A DNA stretch of 64,000 bases from Devosia limi DSM 17137 (GCF_900128975.1 NZ_FQVC01000007.1:203294-267293), one strand, 5' to 3'. Positions 17,726-26,911 are shown, counted from the first letter of the stretch. Translations and numbers: made by a program. Notes: a model not told the origin generated them from the letters alone.

Positions 17726-19509
17726 TCGTCGTCCTCTTCGGGTTCTGGCAGTGCGTCAATTTCAGGTGTGGCCACGACGGCATCGTCGCGGACCTTCACA
17801 TTGACCAGCTTGGCACCGGGAAATGTCTCAAGAATGGCCTGCACCAGCGGATCGTCGTGGGCGGCGGCATGGGCAGCCTGAACGCGCTCGACCTGTTCCT
17901 CGCGGATGGTCTTGCCTTCGGGCATCTTGTTGGAAACATTGACCAGCCAGCGCTGGCCGGTCCAGGCCTGCAGCCGCGCCGAAAGCGTCGCGATGATGCC
18001 GGGATCGGCGCCATCGACAAGCGCCACTTCGATGCGCCCCTCGCTGAACGAGACCGGCCGCATTGAAGCTTCCAGCGCGTTCTTGAGCAGGATTTCGCGC
18101 TTGGCGCCGGCCAGGGCGACCAGTTCGGCATAGGAATGCACGGTCGACAAAGCCGGCTGCGGCATGGTGTGCTGCGGTGCCGGGGTCGCCGAGGACAGTG
18201 GCATGGGAGCCGGACGCGAGGATTCCAGCCGCAGCGCGGTCGCGCCGCCGGATGAACCACCGGAAGAAATCATTGACTGGCTGGCGCCGGGACCATCAAG
18301 GGGCGGCCGGGAGATCGGCGCCGAACCCTGGCCGGAGGGTGCCGGCTGATTGGACAGCTTGGCGATCAGGTCTTCCGGGCTGGGAAGATCGGCGGCATAG
18401 GCCAGCCGGATCAGCACCATTTCGGCCGCCTGCAGGCCATTACCGGCGCGCGAAACCTCGTCATAGCCCTTGAACAGGATCTGCCAGGCGCGGGTCAGCG
18501 CGCGCATGGGCAGCTTGCCGGCCATTTCGGCACCGCGATTGCGCTCATCGGGGGTCAGCGACACGTCATCGGCCGCAGCGGGCACAACCTTGATGCGGGT
18601 AACCAGATGGGTGAAATCGGCGAGGTCGGCGACCAGCGTCTGCGGATCGGCGCCCATGTCATAGAGCGCGCGCATGGTGGTGATGGCGTCGCCAATACGG
18701 CCACCCATCAGTTCCTCGAACAAGTCGATGATCCGTGCGCGGTCCCCCAGGCCCAGCATGGCCTTGACGGTATCGGCGGTGACCATGCCATTGCCATGGG
18801 CAATCGCCTGGTCGAGCAGCGACAGGTTATCGCGGGCCGAGCCTTCGCCGGCGCGCACGATCATCGCCAGGGCTTCTGGCTCAAAGCCGATGCCTTCCTG
18901 GGCGAGAATGCTTTCGAGATAGGCGGTCATCACCTCGGGCGTGATGCGGCGCAGGTCGAAGCGCTGGCAGCGGCTGAGGATGGTGACCGGCACCTTGCGG
19001 ATTTCGGTCGTCGCGAAGATGAACTTCACATAAGGCGGCGGCTCTTCGAGCGTCTTCAGCAGCCCGTTGAAGGCCGCGGTCGAGAGCATGTGCACTTCGT
19101 CGATGATGTAGACCTTATAGGGCGCCGAAACCGGGCCGTACTTCACCGAGTCGATGATCTCGCGGATATCGTTGATGCCGGTATTGGAGGCGGCGTCCAT
19201 CTCGATCACGTCGACATGGCGGCCTTCGATGATGGCGCGGCAATGTTCGCCCTCGACCTCGAGATCAAGCGTCGGGTGGCGGCCGGTGGCGTCTTCGTAA
19301 TTGAAGGCGCGCGCCAGAATACGGGCTGTCGTGGTTTTGCCGACGCCGCGCACACCGGTCATGATGAAAGCGTGGTGGATGCGGTTCTGCTTGAACGCAT
19401 TGCCCAGGGTCTGGACCATCGCATCCTGGCCGATGAGCGTAGAAAAGCTCACCGGGCGGTATTTGCGCGCCAGCACCAGATAGGGCGACGATGTCTGAAC
19501 GTCAGCCAT
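17722..19509 (-). CDS. dnaX: DNA polymerase III gamma/tau subunit
   Basis: 595 residues. AAA+ clamp-loader ATPase with Walker [10 protein letters not shown], Walker B I-I-D-E-V-H-M-L and the SRC motif L-S-R-C-Q-R-F. Domains II-III follow, then a Pro/Ser/Gly-rich linker (about 385-450) and a C-terminal tau-like domain. The usual four-cysteine zinc module between Walker A and B is reduced to a single Cys (V-E-G-E-H-C-R-A-I). From memory, related rhizobial proteins show the same loss. It lies directly downstream of the SRP RNA gene. Confidence 0.96.
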   Translation of the reverse strand: MADVQTSSPYLVLARKYRPVSFSTLIGQDAMVQTLGNAFKQNRIHHAFIMTGVRGVGKTTTARILARAFNYEDATGRHPTLDLEVEGEHCRAIIEGRHVDVIEMDAASNTGINDIREIIDSVKYGPVSAPYKVYIIDEVHMLSTAAFNGLLKTLEEPPPYVKFIFATTEIRKVPVTILSRCQRFDLRRITPEVMTAYLESILAQEGIGFEPEALAMIVRAGEGSARDNLSLLDQAIAHGNGMVTADTVKAMLGLGDRARIIDLFEELMGGRIGDAITTMRALYDMGADPQTLVADLADFTHLVTRIKVVPAAADDVSLTPDERNRGAEMAGKLPMRALTRAWQILFKGYDEVSRAGNGLQAAEMVLIRLAYAADLPSPEDLIAKLSNQPAPSGQGSAPISRPPLDGPGASQSMISSGGSSGGATALRLESSRPAPMPLSSATPAPQHTMPQPALSTVHSYAELVALAGAKREILLKNALEASMRPVSFSEGRIEVALVDGADPGIIATLSARLQAWTGQRWLVNVSNKMPEGKTIREEQVERVQAAHAAAHDDPLVQAILETFPGAKLVNVKVRDDAVVATPEIDALPEPEEDDE

Positions 19510-19575
19510 CCCTACCCTTCCGTCATTCGGTCTTGAGAGAATCTGCCAAAAGCCATGCGGCTATCATAGGGCGAA

Positions 19576-19674
19576 GTAGGAGGCTGGCAACGACCCGTGA
19601 AGGTCTCGTTGGGGCTGCTTCCTTCCGGACCTGACCCGGTTGGCGAGGAACACGTCCGCGCCAACCTCCCGAGG
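19576..19674 (-). ncRNA. ffs: Signal recognition particle 4.5S-type RNA
   Basis: On the minus strand the invariant SRP domain IV core is present (GGTCAGGTCCGGAAGGAAGC, near 19614-19635). The 5' arm GGAGGTTGGC (19660-19669) pairs with the 3' arm GCCAGCCTCC (19579-19588), closing a single long hairpin of about 95-100 nt, the bacterial small SRP RNA form. Ends are approximate. It lies just upstream of dnaX on the same strand, a placement also seen in other bacteria. Confidence 0.93.
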
Positions 19675-19729
19675 GCTATATCGGACATCATTGCGGCAAA
19701 GGCAAGGGGTCCCGCAGGCACAAAGACAT

Positions 19730-19754
19730 GTCCGGGGCTGGTTGAGCCCCAGAC
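19730..19754 (-). terminator. Candidate terminator hairpin after the phytase gene
   Basis: Just past the phytase stop, the minus strand forms GTCTGGGGCT / AGCCCCGGAC with loop CAACC, ten pairs including one wobble. Only a weak T-rich stretch (TCTTTG) follows, so termination is likely but not certain. It would separate phytase transcription from ffs. Confidence 0.5.
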
Positions 19755-19758
19755 CTGT

Positions 19759-21117
19759 TTACTGGCGCGGATCCCAGCCCGTTGGGGTCACGGCAAGCGG
19801 CGGGGTGAAAGACTTGGCGATCTCGGCCCAATCAACAAACTTGAAGCCGGTCGAGGCCAGTTCGCCATCCAGATTGTTGAGATCGCCAGCATAGCCGTCC
19901 TGGGCGATGAACACGCCATTTTCAAAGCCCGGCAAGCCGACCGAAATGACATCGGAGCCATCGCTTTCCTGCGCCGCGTCCCGATCCCCAGTCGCGGCGA
20001 CATGGAAGGATCCGAGCGGTGTCAGGCCCGCATCGAGCGAGAAGGCCACGAAGCTGTCGTGATAGGGCGCGTCGGGCTTGAGCTTGTCGCCATGGGCGCC
20101 GCCCTGGCTGGAGGCCAACAGATAGCGGGTGCCATCGGCGGCGTAATAGATCGTCAGCCCCTCGACGTCGCGGGCAATGACGCTGTCAGGATTGTGAAAG
20201 CTGCTCTCAGCCGAGCCGCGCGTTTCATAGCCGAGCACCGGTTCGCCGCCAGTCACCGGCACGGCCCAGATGCCGACATCTTCCTGGCCGGCATAGATCA
20301 TGCCGGTCGTCCGATCGACGACCACGCCTTCAAATTGCGGGCTGAAATCGAGCAGCGGATTATCGTCATTCTCCTGCCAGAGCGACTGGCCGGCATGTTC
20401 GGTGGGGGCACTGAACGCATGATCGAGGACGGCAGCGACGACGCCACCGTCGCGGGCCTCCAGCTTGAAGATGCCCACCGTGGGCTGATGGCGCTGCGTG
20501 CCGACAACCCAGGCATTGCCGCCCGCCTTGTCGTGCCAGGTGGTCAGGCCATAGACGGTATTCTGGTCATCGACCGGATTGTCCTCGACGGCGCTACCAT
20601 CAGCGGTGTTGCGGCTGGGAAAGGCGCGGGGGCCGGCCGGATCGGTAATTTCGGTCAGCGGCGCCGCGGCATCACCATCGATGCGGTAGACGCGGATGAT
20701 ATCGAGACCCCGGTCAGAGGCGACCACGAGATCGGCGGGGCTGCCATCGGCCAGCGGAAAGCCATAGAGCACGTCGACATTGTTGATGCGCCCGCCATCG
20801 GCAACGTCCAGCGCCTGGACCACTTGGCCATCCAGCCCATAGACCAGAATGCCACCCTTCTTGGCAGCAGCAACGATCAGGCTCCTGGCCGGATCGGTTG
20901 GGTGGATAAAGACGGACGGGTCATCGGCATCGGCATCGCCATCGGCCTCGGTCAGCGCCTTGGTCTGCAGCACCGAGGGCACTGCGGCCACGCTCCAGTC
21001 CGCCGCCTGCGCGAGCGGGGCGGACCCCAGCATCATGGCAACCGCAATTGCGGCGGCCGAACAGAGCGCGCCACCGGCTTCCCCCCGGCGGCTCTTGTTT
21101 AGCAAGTCAAATCGCAT
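19759..21117 (-). CDS. Beta-propeller 3-phytase
   Basis: 452 residues with an N-terminal signal peptide ending near A-Q-A-A-D. Beta-propeller phytase motifs are present: A-D-D-P-S-V-F-I-H-P-T-D-P, N-N-V-D-V-L-Y-G-F, F-E-G-V-V-V-D-R followed by Y-A-G-Q-E-D-V-G-I-W, and later Q-D-G-Y-A-G. These supply acidic calcium- and phosphate-site residues. It would release phosphate from phytate outside the cytoplasm. The ATG at 21117 has GGGAGGATGAG upstream. The long AT-rich upstream region with palindromes suggests regulated expression. Confidence 0.9.
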   Translation of the reverse strand: MRFDLLNKSRRGEAGGALCSAAAIAVAMMLGSAPLAQAADWSVAAVPSVLQTKALTEADGDADADDPSVFIHPTDPARSLIVAAAKKGGILVYGLDGQVVQALDVADGGRINNVDVLYGFPLADGSPADLVVASDRGLDIIRVYRIDGDAAAPLTEITDPAGPRAFPSRNTADGSAVEDNPVDDQNTVYGLTTWHDKAGGNAWVVGTQRHQPTVGIFKLEARDGGVVAAVLDHAFSAPTEHAGQSLWQENDDNPLLDFSPQFEGVVVDRTTGMIYAGQEDVGIWAVPVTGGEPVLGYETRGSAESSFHNPDSVIARDVEGLTIYYAADGTRYLLASSQGGAHGDKLKPDAPYHDSFVAFSLDAGLTPLGSFHVAATGDRDAAQESDGSDVISVGLPGFENGVFIAQDGYAGDLNNLDGELASTGFKFVDWAEIAKSFTPPLAVTPTGWDPRQ

Positions 21118-21480
21118 CTCATCCTCCCAGATATTGACGCTGCAGGACTGCATGCTTGCAGCCTTGCAAAGCTGTGCAAGAAATTCATGAGTCCAGATCA
21201 TTGTCAATCGACAACACTCCGCATTCGCTAAGCAAACATGGGTTTTTATCTACTTTAAACACTTGCACTGGTGTGCAATGAATGCAAATTCAGCGCAAAG
21301 ACGACCCTAGGAGCGACGCGTGTAGCGCTTTGCCTGCACGGCAATGGCGTAGACATGTCAAGGGAAGCGCGAGGCGATGCGGCGCATCAGAGCTAGTCGC
21401 GCAACGACGCCGCGCAGATGCGCCCATGGCGCAGCGCGGCCCCGACGAACGGGGATCAATTCAGGACAAAGCGCCGGAGG
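21118..21480. promoter_or_regulatory. Long regulatory region upstream of phytase with paired palindromes
   Basis: No gene is seen in these about 360 nt. Two copies of the palindrome TTGCA-N6-TGCAA occur, at 21164-21179 (extended to CTTGCA...TGCAAG) and 21263-21278, 99 bp apart. An overlapping TTGCA-N4-TGCAA lies at 21156-21169 and TTGTC-N4-GACAA at 21201-21214. Spacing and symmetry suggest dimer-binding operators. The AT-rich stretch around 21240-21260 could hold the promoter. Confidence 0.5.
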
Positions 21481-21504
21481 AGGGAGCGGCGGATACCGCT
21501 CCCT
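21481..21504. terminator. Hairpin downstream of pheA
   Basis: A perfect 9-bp stem AGGGAGCGG/CCGCTCCCT with a 6-nt loop, six bases past the pheA stop. No T-tract follows on the minus strand, so it may stabilise the 3' end or act as a weak terminator. Confidence 0.45.
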
Positions 21505-21509
21505 TGCGA

Positions 21510-22340
21510 CTATTTCGTACCAGCGGCCGGATAGACACCGAGGACGCGGAAATAGTCGGTGAAGAACCCCAGTTCCTCAAAGGCGTGCTGGACGCCGATG
21601 TCGGAGGGATGCCCCTCGATATCGGCATAGAACTGGGTGGCGGTGAAGGCACCGCCGACCATGTAGCTTTCCAGCTTGGTCATGTTGACGCCATTGGTGG
21701 CAAAGCCGCCCATGGCCTTGTAAAGCGCGGCCGGCACGTTGCGGACGCGGAACACGAAAGTGGTCTTGACCTTGCCATTGCCCGCAGGGGCTTCCTGCTG
21801 GTCGCGCGACAACACGAGGAAGCGCGTGGTATTGTGCGCAGCGTCCTCGATATTCTCGGCCAGCACGTTCAGCCCATAGATCTGGGCGGCGAAGCGCGAG
21901 GCGATGGCGGCAACCGACTTGTCGCCCTTTTCGGCCACTTCGCGGGCGGAACCCGCGGTATCGACAGCATTGATGGTGCGATAGCCGTTCTGGCTGATGA
22001 ATTTGCGGCATTGGCCGAGCGCCACCGAGAGCGACTGCACCGCCTTGATGTCCGCCAGCGTGGCGCCGGGCACCCCCAGAAGGGTCATCTCCACCCGCAG
22101 GAAAGTCTCTCCTATTATATAGAGACCACTTTCGGGCAGCAGGTGGTGGATATCGGTGATGCGCCCATAGAGCGAATTTTCCACCGGGACCACGGCAAAA
22201 TCCGCCTTGCCGGACTGAACCGCATTGATGGTCTCCTCAAAGGTGACGCAGCCAACAGCGTCGTCGCCGGGAAAGAAATTCTGGGCGGCGGCGTGACTGA
22301 AAGCTCCGGGCTCACCCTGGAAGGCGATTTTCTTGGTCAT
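21510..22340 (-). CDS. pheA: Prephenate dehydratase
   Basis: 276 residues, a stand-alone prephenate dehydratase without a chorismate mutase domain. The catalytic domain starts K-I-A-F-Q-G-E-P-G-A-F-S-H and includes V-P-V-E-N-S-L-Y-G and the T-T-R-F motif. The C-terminal ACT domain (about 190-270) carries G-V-N-M-T-K-L-E-S, the phenylalanine-binding allosteric site. It converts prephenate to phenylpyruvate. I chose ATG 22340 because AGGATGGA precedes it at good spacing; an ATG at 22352 is possible. Confidence 0.95.
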   Translation of the reverse strand: MTKKIAFQGEPGAFSHAAAQNFFPGDDAVGCVTFEETINAVQSGKADFAVVPVENSLYGRITDIHHLLPESGLYIIGETFLRVEMTLLGVPGATLADIKAVQSLSVALGQCRKFISQNGYRTINAVDTAGSAREVAEKGDKSVAAIASRFAAQIYGLNVLAENIEDAAHNTTRFLVLSRDQQEAPAGNGKVKTTFVFRVRNVPAALYKAMGGFATNGVNMTKLESYMVGGAFTATQFYADIEGHPSDIGVQHAFEELGFFTDYFRVLGVYPAAGTK

Positions 22341-22599
22341 TGCAATGTCCATCCTAATGCGCCACGGCTTTTGAACCGCTGGCGGATGGGAGTCAATTCG
22401 ACTGCGGAAGCGGCTTTGCGCGAAACGGTGGTGAGGAATTGTCGCACCGGGGGATTGCACTGTTGCGCCCACACCACCTTGATACTATCTTCCGCGCGCG
22501 TCGAACCGGGCCGTTGAGGTGATTTCCTTTCTGTGGAAGTCGTATATTTAGCACGGTTCGGCTATCGTCCGCAGGGGATGGGACTGGCAGAGAGACCAA

Positions 22600-23391
22600 A
22601 TGGATTCGTTCGAGCTTAACAAGATCATGGGCGCCGTCCTTGGCACTCTTTTGTTCGTCATGGGTGCCGGCTTCCTTGCCGAAGCCATTTATCACCCAAT
22701 CGTGGGGAACGGCCCGGGCTATGCCCTGCCCGAACCCGAACCGACCGCCGTTGCCGAAGCCGGACCGGCCGAGCCGGAAGTGCCGCTTGCGGTATTGCTG
22801 GCCAGCGCCAGCGTCGATCGTGGCGCCGCCGCGGTCAAGAAGTGCCAGGCTTGCCACGATTTCTCGGAAGCCAATGCCAACAAGACCGGCCCTGGCCTTT
22901 ATGAAGTCGTCGGCCGCCTCGAAGGCAGCCACCCGAACTTCTCGTATTCGGACGGCATGATGGCCCATAACGCCGCTGGCGACACCTGGACCTATGAGCA
23001 CCTGGACGAGTTCCTCGCCGCGCCCAAGACCTATGTCCCCGGCACCAAGATGAACTTCTCGGGCGTTCGGACTGCCGAAGAGCGCGCTGACATCATCGCC
23101 TATCTGCGCACGTTGTCGCCGAACCCAGAGCCGCTGCCGGTTGCCGAAGAGGCTGCTCCGGTTGCCGAAGAGGCTGCTCCGGCGGCCGAAGCTGCGCCCG
23201 CAGCCGAAGTGGCGCCCGCTGTCGAGGCAGAGCCGCTGCCAGGGCAAGAAATGCCCGCTGACGCGACTGCACCGGCTGCCGTCATCGAGACGCCATCCAC
23301 CACGCAGACCGAGACCGCCGTTGAAGGCACTCCGGCCGCTGGCGGCTCCACCACTGCACCTGCTGCCACTGCGGCGCCTGCCAGCAACTAA
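22600..23391 (+). CDS. Membrane-anchored class I cytochrome c
   Basis: 263 residues. An uncleaved N-terminal anchor (about residues 8-30) is followed by a cytochrome c domain with the heme-binding C82-Q-A-C85-H86 and a T-K-M-N-F distal methionine region. The C-terminal about 85 residues are Ala/Pro/Glu-rich with repeated V-A-E-E-A-A-P units, an unusual low-complexity tail. It resembles the CycM/c552 type that shuttles electrons to terminal oxidase at the periplasmic face. It is divergent from pheA and followed by a strong terminator. Confidence 0.93.
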   Translation: MDSFELNKIMGAVLGTLLFVMGAGFLAEAIYHPIVGNGPGYALPEPEPTAVAEAGPAEPEVPLAVLLASASVDRGAAAVKKCQACHDFSEANANKTGPGLYEVVGRLEGSHPNFSYSDGMMAHNAAGDTWTYEHLDEFLAAPKTYVPGTKMNFSGVRTAEERADIIAYLRTLSPNPEPLPVAEEAAPVAEEAAPAAEAAPAAEVAPAVEAEPLPGQEMPADATAPAAVIETPSTTQTETAVEGTPAAGGSTTAPAATAAPASN

Positions 23392-23416
23392 GCGGCGCGC
23401 CGAAGACCGAATTTAC

Positions 23417-23445
23417 GAGCCGCACCCCACAGGTGCGGCTCTTTT
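23417..23445 (+). terminator. Rho-independent terminator of the cytochrome c gene
   Basis: A perfect 10-bp stem GAGCCGCACC/GGTGCGGCTC with a 5-nt loop is followed directly by TTTT, 26 nt past the stop codon. Confidence 0.9.
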
Positions 23446-23468
23446 GTTGTGAAGCGGGGGAATGAAAC

Positions 23469-24407
23469 ATGCTGCTCCTACATCTGTCCGACGTCGATGA
23501 AGCCGCCTGGGCCCGCACCATGGCCCGTGAAGTGGGGGATTATCCCGTGGTCCGGCGCGGCGATGATTTCGATCCCAGGGACATCCGCTACATCTTCGCC
23601 TGGAAGCCCAAGCCCGATGCGTTTGATGGCCTGACCAATCTCAAGGCCATCCTGTCGCTGGGCGCCGGGGTGGACGCGTTGCTCAAGCATCCCAACCTGC
23701 CCGGCGATGTGCCGATCGTGCGCTTCGTCGATGATGATCTCAGCCAGAAGATGAGCGATTACGTGGCGGCCCATGTCACCATGCACCATCGCCGCTATAG
23801 CCGTTTTCACGCCGATCAGCAGGCCCGCCGCTGGACGCAGTATTATCCCCCCGCCGCCTCGACATCGACTGTGGGCATCATGGGCATGGGCGTACTCGGG
23901 CAGGATGCTGCACGCCGCCTTCTGCCGCTCGGCTTCACCCTGCGCAGCTGGAGCCGTACTCCGAAATCGATCCCTGGCGTCGAAGGCTTTACCGGCGCGG
24001 ACGAATTCGACGCCTTCCTTTCGGGTACCGATATCCTCGTCAACCTCTTGCCGCTGACCCCGGGCACAGAAGGCATTCTCAATGCCGACACCTTCGCCAA
24101 ATTGCGGCGCACGCTCGATGGTGGCCCGGTGATCATCAATGCCGCCCGTGGCGGCCACCAGCGCGAGGCCGATATCGTCGCCGCTCTCACTGACGGCACC
24201 CTGGGCGCGGCGAGCCTTGACGTGTTCGAGGTCGAACCACTGCCAGTCGATAGCCCGCTCTGGGGGATCGAGAACTGCTACATCACCCCCCATATCGCGG
24301 CGATTTCCAACGAAGAGACCGGTGTGATCTACTTCGCCAACGTGCTCAAGGACCACGAAGCCGGCAAGCCGCTGATCAATGTGGTGGACCGCGCGCGGGG
24401 ATATTGA
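23469..24407 (+). CDS. Glyoxylate/hydroxypyruvate reductase A-like 2-hydroxyacid dehydrogenase
   Basis: 312 residues. NAD(P)-binding G-M-G-V-L-G-Q motif near residue 138, S-R-T-P after beta-2, the substrate Arg in N-A-A-R-G-G and the catalytic His in I-T-P-H-I-A-A-I-S. The sequence pattern matches GhrA-type enzymes that reduce glyoxylate and hydroxypyruvate using NADPH. It stands alone between the cytochrome terminator and a REP-like repeat region. Confidence 0.88.
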   Translation: MLLLHLSDVDEAAWARTMAREVGDYPVVRRGDDFDPRDIRYIFAWKPKPDAFDGLTNLKAILSLGAGVDALLKHPNLPGDVPIVRFVDDDLSQKMSDYVAAHVTMHHRRYSRFHADQQARRWTQYYPPAASTSTVGIMGMGVLGQDAARRLLPLGFTLRSWSRTPKSIPGVEGFTGADEFDAFLSGTDILVNLLPLTPGTEGILNADTFAKLRRTLDGGPVIINAARGGHQREADIVAALTDGTLGAASLDVFEVEPLPVDSPLWGIENCYITPHIAAISNEETGVIYFANVLKDHEAGKPLINVVDRARGY

Positions 24408-24436
24408 GGACTCGGCACTGCTTCTTAGCCACTAGG

Positions 24437-24532
24437 TCATTCCGGCGGAGGCCGGAATCCATGCTGTGTGCTCCCCACAAGCTGGATCCCGCGGACCGCC
24501 TTCAGCCTGGATCCCGGCCTGCGCCGGGATGG
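24437..24532. repeat. Pair of REP-like palindromes (ATTCCGGC / ATCCCGGC type)
   Basis: Arms ATTCCGGC/GCCGGAAT at 24439-24458 and ATCCCGGC/GCCGGGAT at 24511-24530, separated by about 50 nt. The same GTCATTCC...GGAATCCA family appears near 57474 and 63607. It lies between convergent genes. Confidence 0.7.
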
Positions 24533-24574
24533 CATCCTGATAACGGCTGGATCAGCGATACACTCCCGCCTGGA

Positions 24575-25504
24575 CTAGCGCCCGCCCAGCTCCAAGGCCC
24601 AATACTGGCCATTCAACATCGTGCCAAAGGAGAAATGCGGCTCCTCCCGCACCAGTTCAAACCCTGCCGCCTGATAAATCCTGCGCGCCGAGGTCAGGCA
24701 ATCCTGGGTCCAGAGGATGATACGGGGATAGCCGGCCTCGCGCGAAAAGCTCACCGCCTGCTCGACCAGAAGCTTGCCGATACCCCGCCCGCGAAAGGCC
24801 GGCTCGACATAGAGCATGCGCAATTGCGCTGATCCCGGCTCGTCCACCGCCGGCAGGATGAAGACGGAACCGGCGACCTCGCCGTTCTGCTCCGCCACCC
24901 ACAGCGATTTCGCGCCGGTCGCCTCCGCATATTCGGCATAGATGCGGGCAATCAGCGTCTCAAACTCACCATTCCAGCCTTGCTCCAGATGATAGAGCAG
25001 GCCCTGGCGATGGATCATCCAACCGATGTCACCGATCCGATGCGGGCGCAGCAGCAGCGGTCCGGCAGGAGCCGGACCGGCCAGCAGCAATTGAATGCGC
25101 CCCATTGCAGAAACGAGGTCACGTCGCTGGCTTGGGCTCAGATTCTCCAGCAGCGCCTCGGCAGCGATATCGCTGGCGGCATTGAGCGCCTCATAGACCC
25201 TGTCGCCATCGGCGGTCAGAGCCATGACATTGGACCGGCGGTCCGCGATGCCAGGGCTCATGGCAATGAGGCCCAGATCGCTCAATCGCCAGACCAGCCG
25301 GCTGAGTTGGCCGGGATCCATGGCCAACTCCCGGCTCAGTTCGCTGGCATTGGTCGAGCCCTTTTTGCCGATCTCGTGGATCAGCCGCGCCTCGCCCAGC
25401 GTATGCGGGCTCTTGTGCATGCCCTCTTCGAGCAGGCCGATAATGCCGGTGTAGAAGCGGTTGAAGGCACGGATAGCGGCAATATCATCGGCGGGATCGG
25501 CCAT
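24575..25504 (-). CDS. MarR-GNAT fusion regulator/acetyltransferase
   Basis: 309 residues. The N-terminal half is a MarR winged-helix domain (L-G-E-A-R-L-I-H-E-I, D-P-G-Q-L-S-R-L-V-W-R-L, then the wing D-R-R-S-N). The C-terminal half (about 155-305) is a GNAT N-acetyltransferase with the acetyl-CoA site V-E-P-A-F-R-G-R-G-I-G-K-L-L. Such fusions are known in bacteria but substrates are mostly unidentified. Palindromes directly upstream suggest autoregulation. Confidence 0.9.
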   Translation of the reverse strand: MADPADDIAAIRAFNRFYTGIIGLLEEGMHKSPHTLGEARLIHEIGKKGSTNASELSRELAMDPGQLSRLVWRLSDLGLIAMSPGIADRRSNVMALTADGDRVYEALNAASDIAAEALLENLSPSQRRDLVSAMGRIQLLLAGPAPAGPLLLRPHRIGDIGWMIHRQGLLYHLEQGWNGEFETLIARIYAEYAEATGAKSLWVAEQNGEVAGSVFILPAVDEPGSAQLRMLYVEPAFRGRGIGKLLVEQAVSFSREAGYPRIILWTQDCLTSARRIYQAAGFELVREEPHFSFGTMLNGQYWALELGGR

Positions 25505-25518
25505 GACGAAGCTCCCAG

Positions 25519-25562
25519 GTCAATTGTTTGACATGGTCAATCTGTTAGTTGATTTAGTCAAC
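25519..25562. promoter_or_regulatory. Candidate MarR operator cluster upstream of the MarR-GNAT gene
   Basis: Within 44 nt: GTCAA-N4-TTGAC (25519-25532), TTGAC-N3-GTCAA (25528-25540) and GTTGA-N5-TCAAC (25548-25562). They share the GTTGAC/GTCAAC half-site and abut the aminopeptidase stop. The position just upstream of a MarR-domain gene makes an autoregulatory operator plausible. Confidence 0.6.
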
Positions 25563-26911
25563 TACTTTGAGTAGCGATCCCGCAGCACGCCATAGGCCGC
25601 GCGGGTGGCCTGATCGGTGCCGCCCTGCGAGCGCGAAACCCGCGCTTCGGGTGCCCAGCCAAAGATATCAAGGTGCACCCAGGCCTTGGCCTTGGAGACG
25701 AAGCGCCGCAAAAACAGAGCTGCCGTGATCGAGCCGGCGAAGCCGCCGGCGCCGGCATTGTTCACATCGGCGATCTTGGAACTCATCATCGCGTCATAGG
25801 GCGACCAGAGCGGCATCTGCCAGAGGGGATCGTCGGTCTTGAGGCCGGCCGCCATCAGGTCACGCGCCAAGGCATCGTCAGTGCAGTAGAGCGGCGGCAG
25901 GTCGGGGCCGAGCGCCACGCGCGCCGCGCCAGTCAGTGTCGCCATGTCCAGCAGCAATTCGGGGCTTTCCTCATCGGCCAGCGCCAGTGCATCGGCCAGG
26001 ATCAGCCGGCCCTCGGCATCGGTATTGCCAATCTCCACCGTCAGGCCCAGTCGCGAGGTCAGCACGTCGCCCGGCCGGAAAGCCGCGCCGGCAATCGCAT
26101 TTTCAACCACCGGGATCAGCACGCGCAGGCGCACCTTGAGCCCGGCATCGACAATCGCATGCGCCAGCCCCAGCACATTGGCGGCGCCGCCCATGTCCTT
26201 CTTCATCAGCAGCATGCCCGATGCCGGCTTGATGTCGAGCCCGCCGGTATCGAAGGTCACGCCCTTGCCAACCAGGGTGATCTTGGGATCGGCCTCATTG
26301 CCCCAGCGCAGATCGAGCAGGCGCGGCGCCTCGGCACTGGCGCGCCCGACGGCATGGATCATCGGGAAATTGGCGGCCAGCAGCGCGTCGCCAACGATGG
26401 CATCGACGCTCATGTTGCGCGCCTTGGCGAAAGCGCGGATTTCGCGCTCCATCGCATCAGGGCCCAGATCATTGGCCGGCGTATTGATCAGATCGCGGGC
26501 AATGGTCGCCGCCTCGGTCAGGCGTGCCACTTCGGCTGCGTCGGCATCGCTGCCCAGCTCCAGCGCCGGCTGCGCCTTCGCCTTGCTGTAGCGATCGAAG
26601 CGGTAAGCACCAAGCTTGAAACCAAGCGCCGCCAGCGTCGGATCACCCAGCGCCCCGGCAAGGCTATAGGTGCCCTCTCCCAATTGCGCACCGGCAAGGC
26701 CGGTGACCAAAGCGGGACGCCCAGCCGCCTCGCCCGTGCCAAACAGCCAGGCCTCGATAGCCCCGCTGTCGCCGGGAATGGCCAACAGCCGGCCGCGCTG
26801 GCCGGTAAAGCCATTGGCCTCGGCCCAGGCCTGCGCCCGCGCATCCAGCTTGGCGGCGGCCAAAGCCCCCTCTTCGACACAGATCAGCTTGAGGGCCTGG
26901 GCTTTGCTCAT
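25562..26911 (-). CDS. Leucyl aminopeptidase family protein (M17)
   Basis: 449 residues. The C-terminal catalytic domain has the M17 metal and catalytic motifs: V-G-K-G-V-T-F-D-T-G-G, M-K-K-D-M-G-G and N-T-D-A-E-G-R-L. It releases N-terminal amino acids from peptides in the cytosol. The N-terminal domain (to about residue 130) is shorter and more divergent than in classical PepA, which may mean a PepB-like role without DNA binding. It ends inside the putative MarR operator cluster. Confidence 0.92.
   Translation of the reverse strand: MSKAQALKLICVEEGALAAAKLDARAQAWAEANGFTGQRGRLLAIPGDSGAIEAWLFGTGEAAGRPALVTGLAGAQLGEGTYSLAGALGDPTLAALGFKLGAYRFDRYSKAKAQPALELGSDADAAEVARLTEAATIARDLINTPANDLGPDAMEREIRAFAKARNMSVDAIVGDALLAANFPMIHAVGRASAEAPRLLDLRWGNEADPKITLVGKGVTFDTGGLDIKPASGMLLMKKDMGGAANVLGLAHAIVDAGLKVRLRVLIPVVENAIAGAAFRPGDVLTSRLGLTVEIGNTDAEGRLILADALALADEESPELLLDMATLTGAARVALGPDLPPLYCTDDALARDLMAAGLKTDDPLWQMPLWSPYDAMMSSKIADVNNAGAGGFAGSITAALFLRRFVSKAKAWVHLDIFGWAPEARVSRSQGGTDQATRAAYGVLRDRYSK

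Noticed and set aside
21282..22517. 411-codon open frame on the plus strand covering the phytase-pheA gap
   Set aside because: Mostly antisense to pheA. The part over the gap has no start signal or recognisable protein, so the gap is treated as regulatory.
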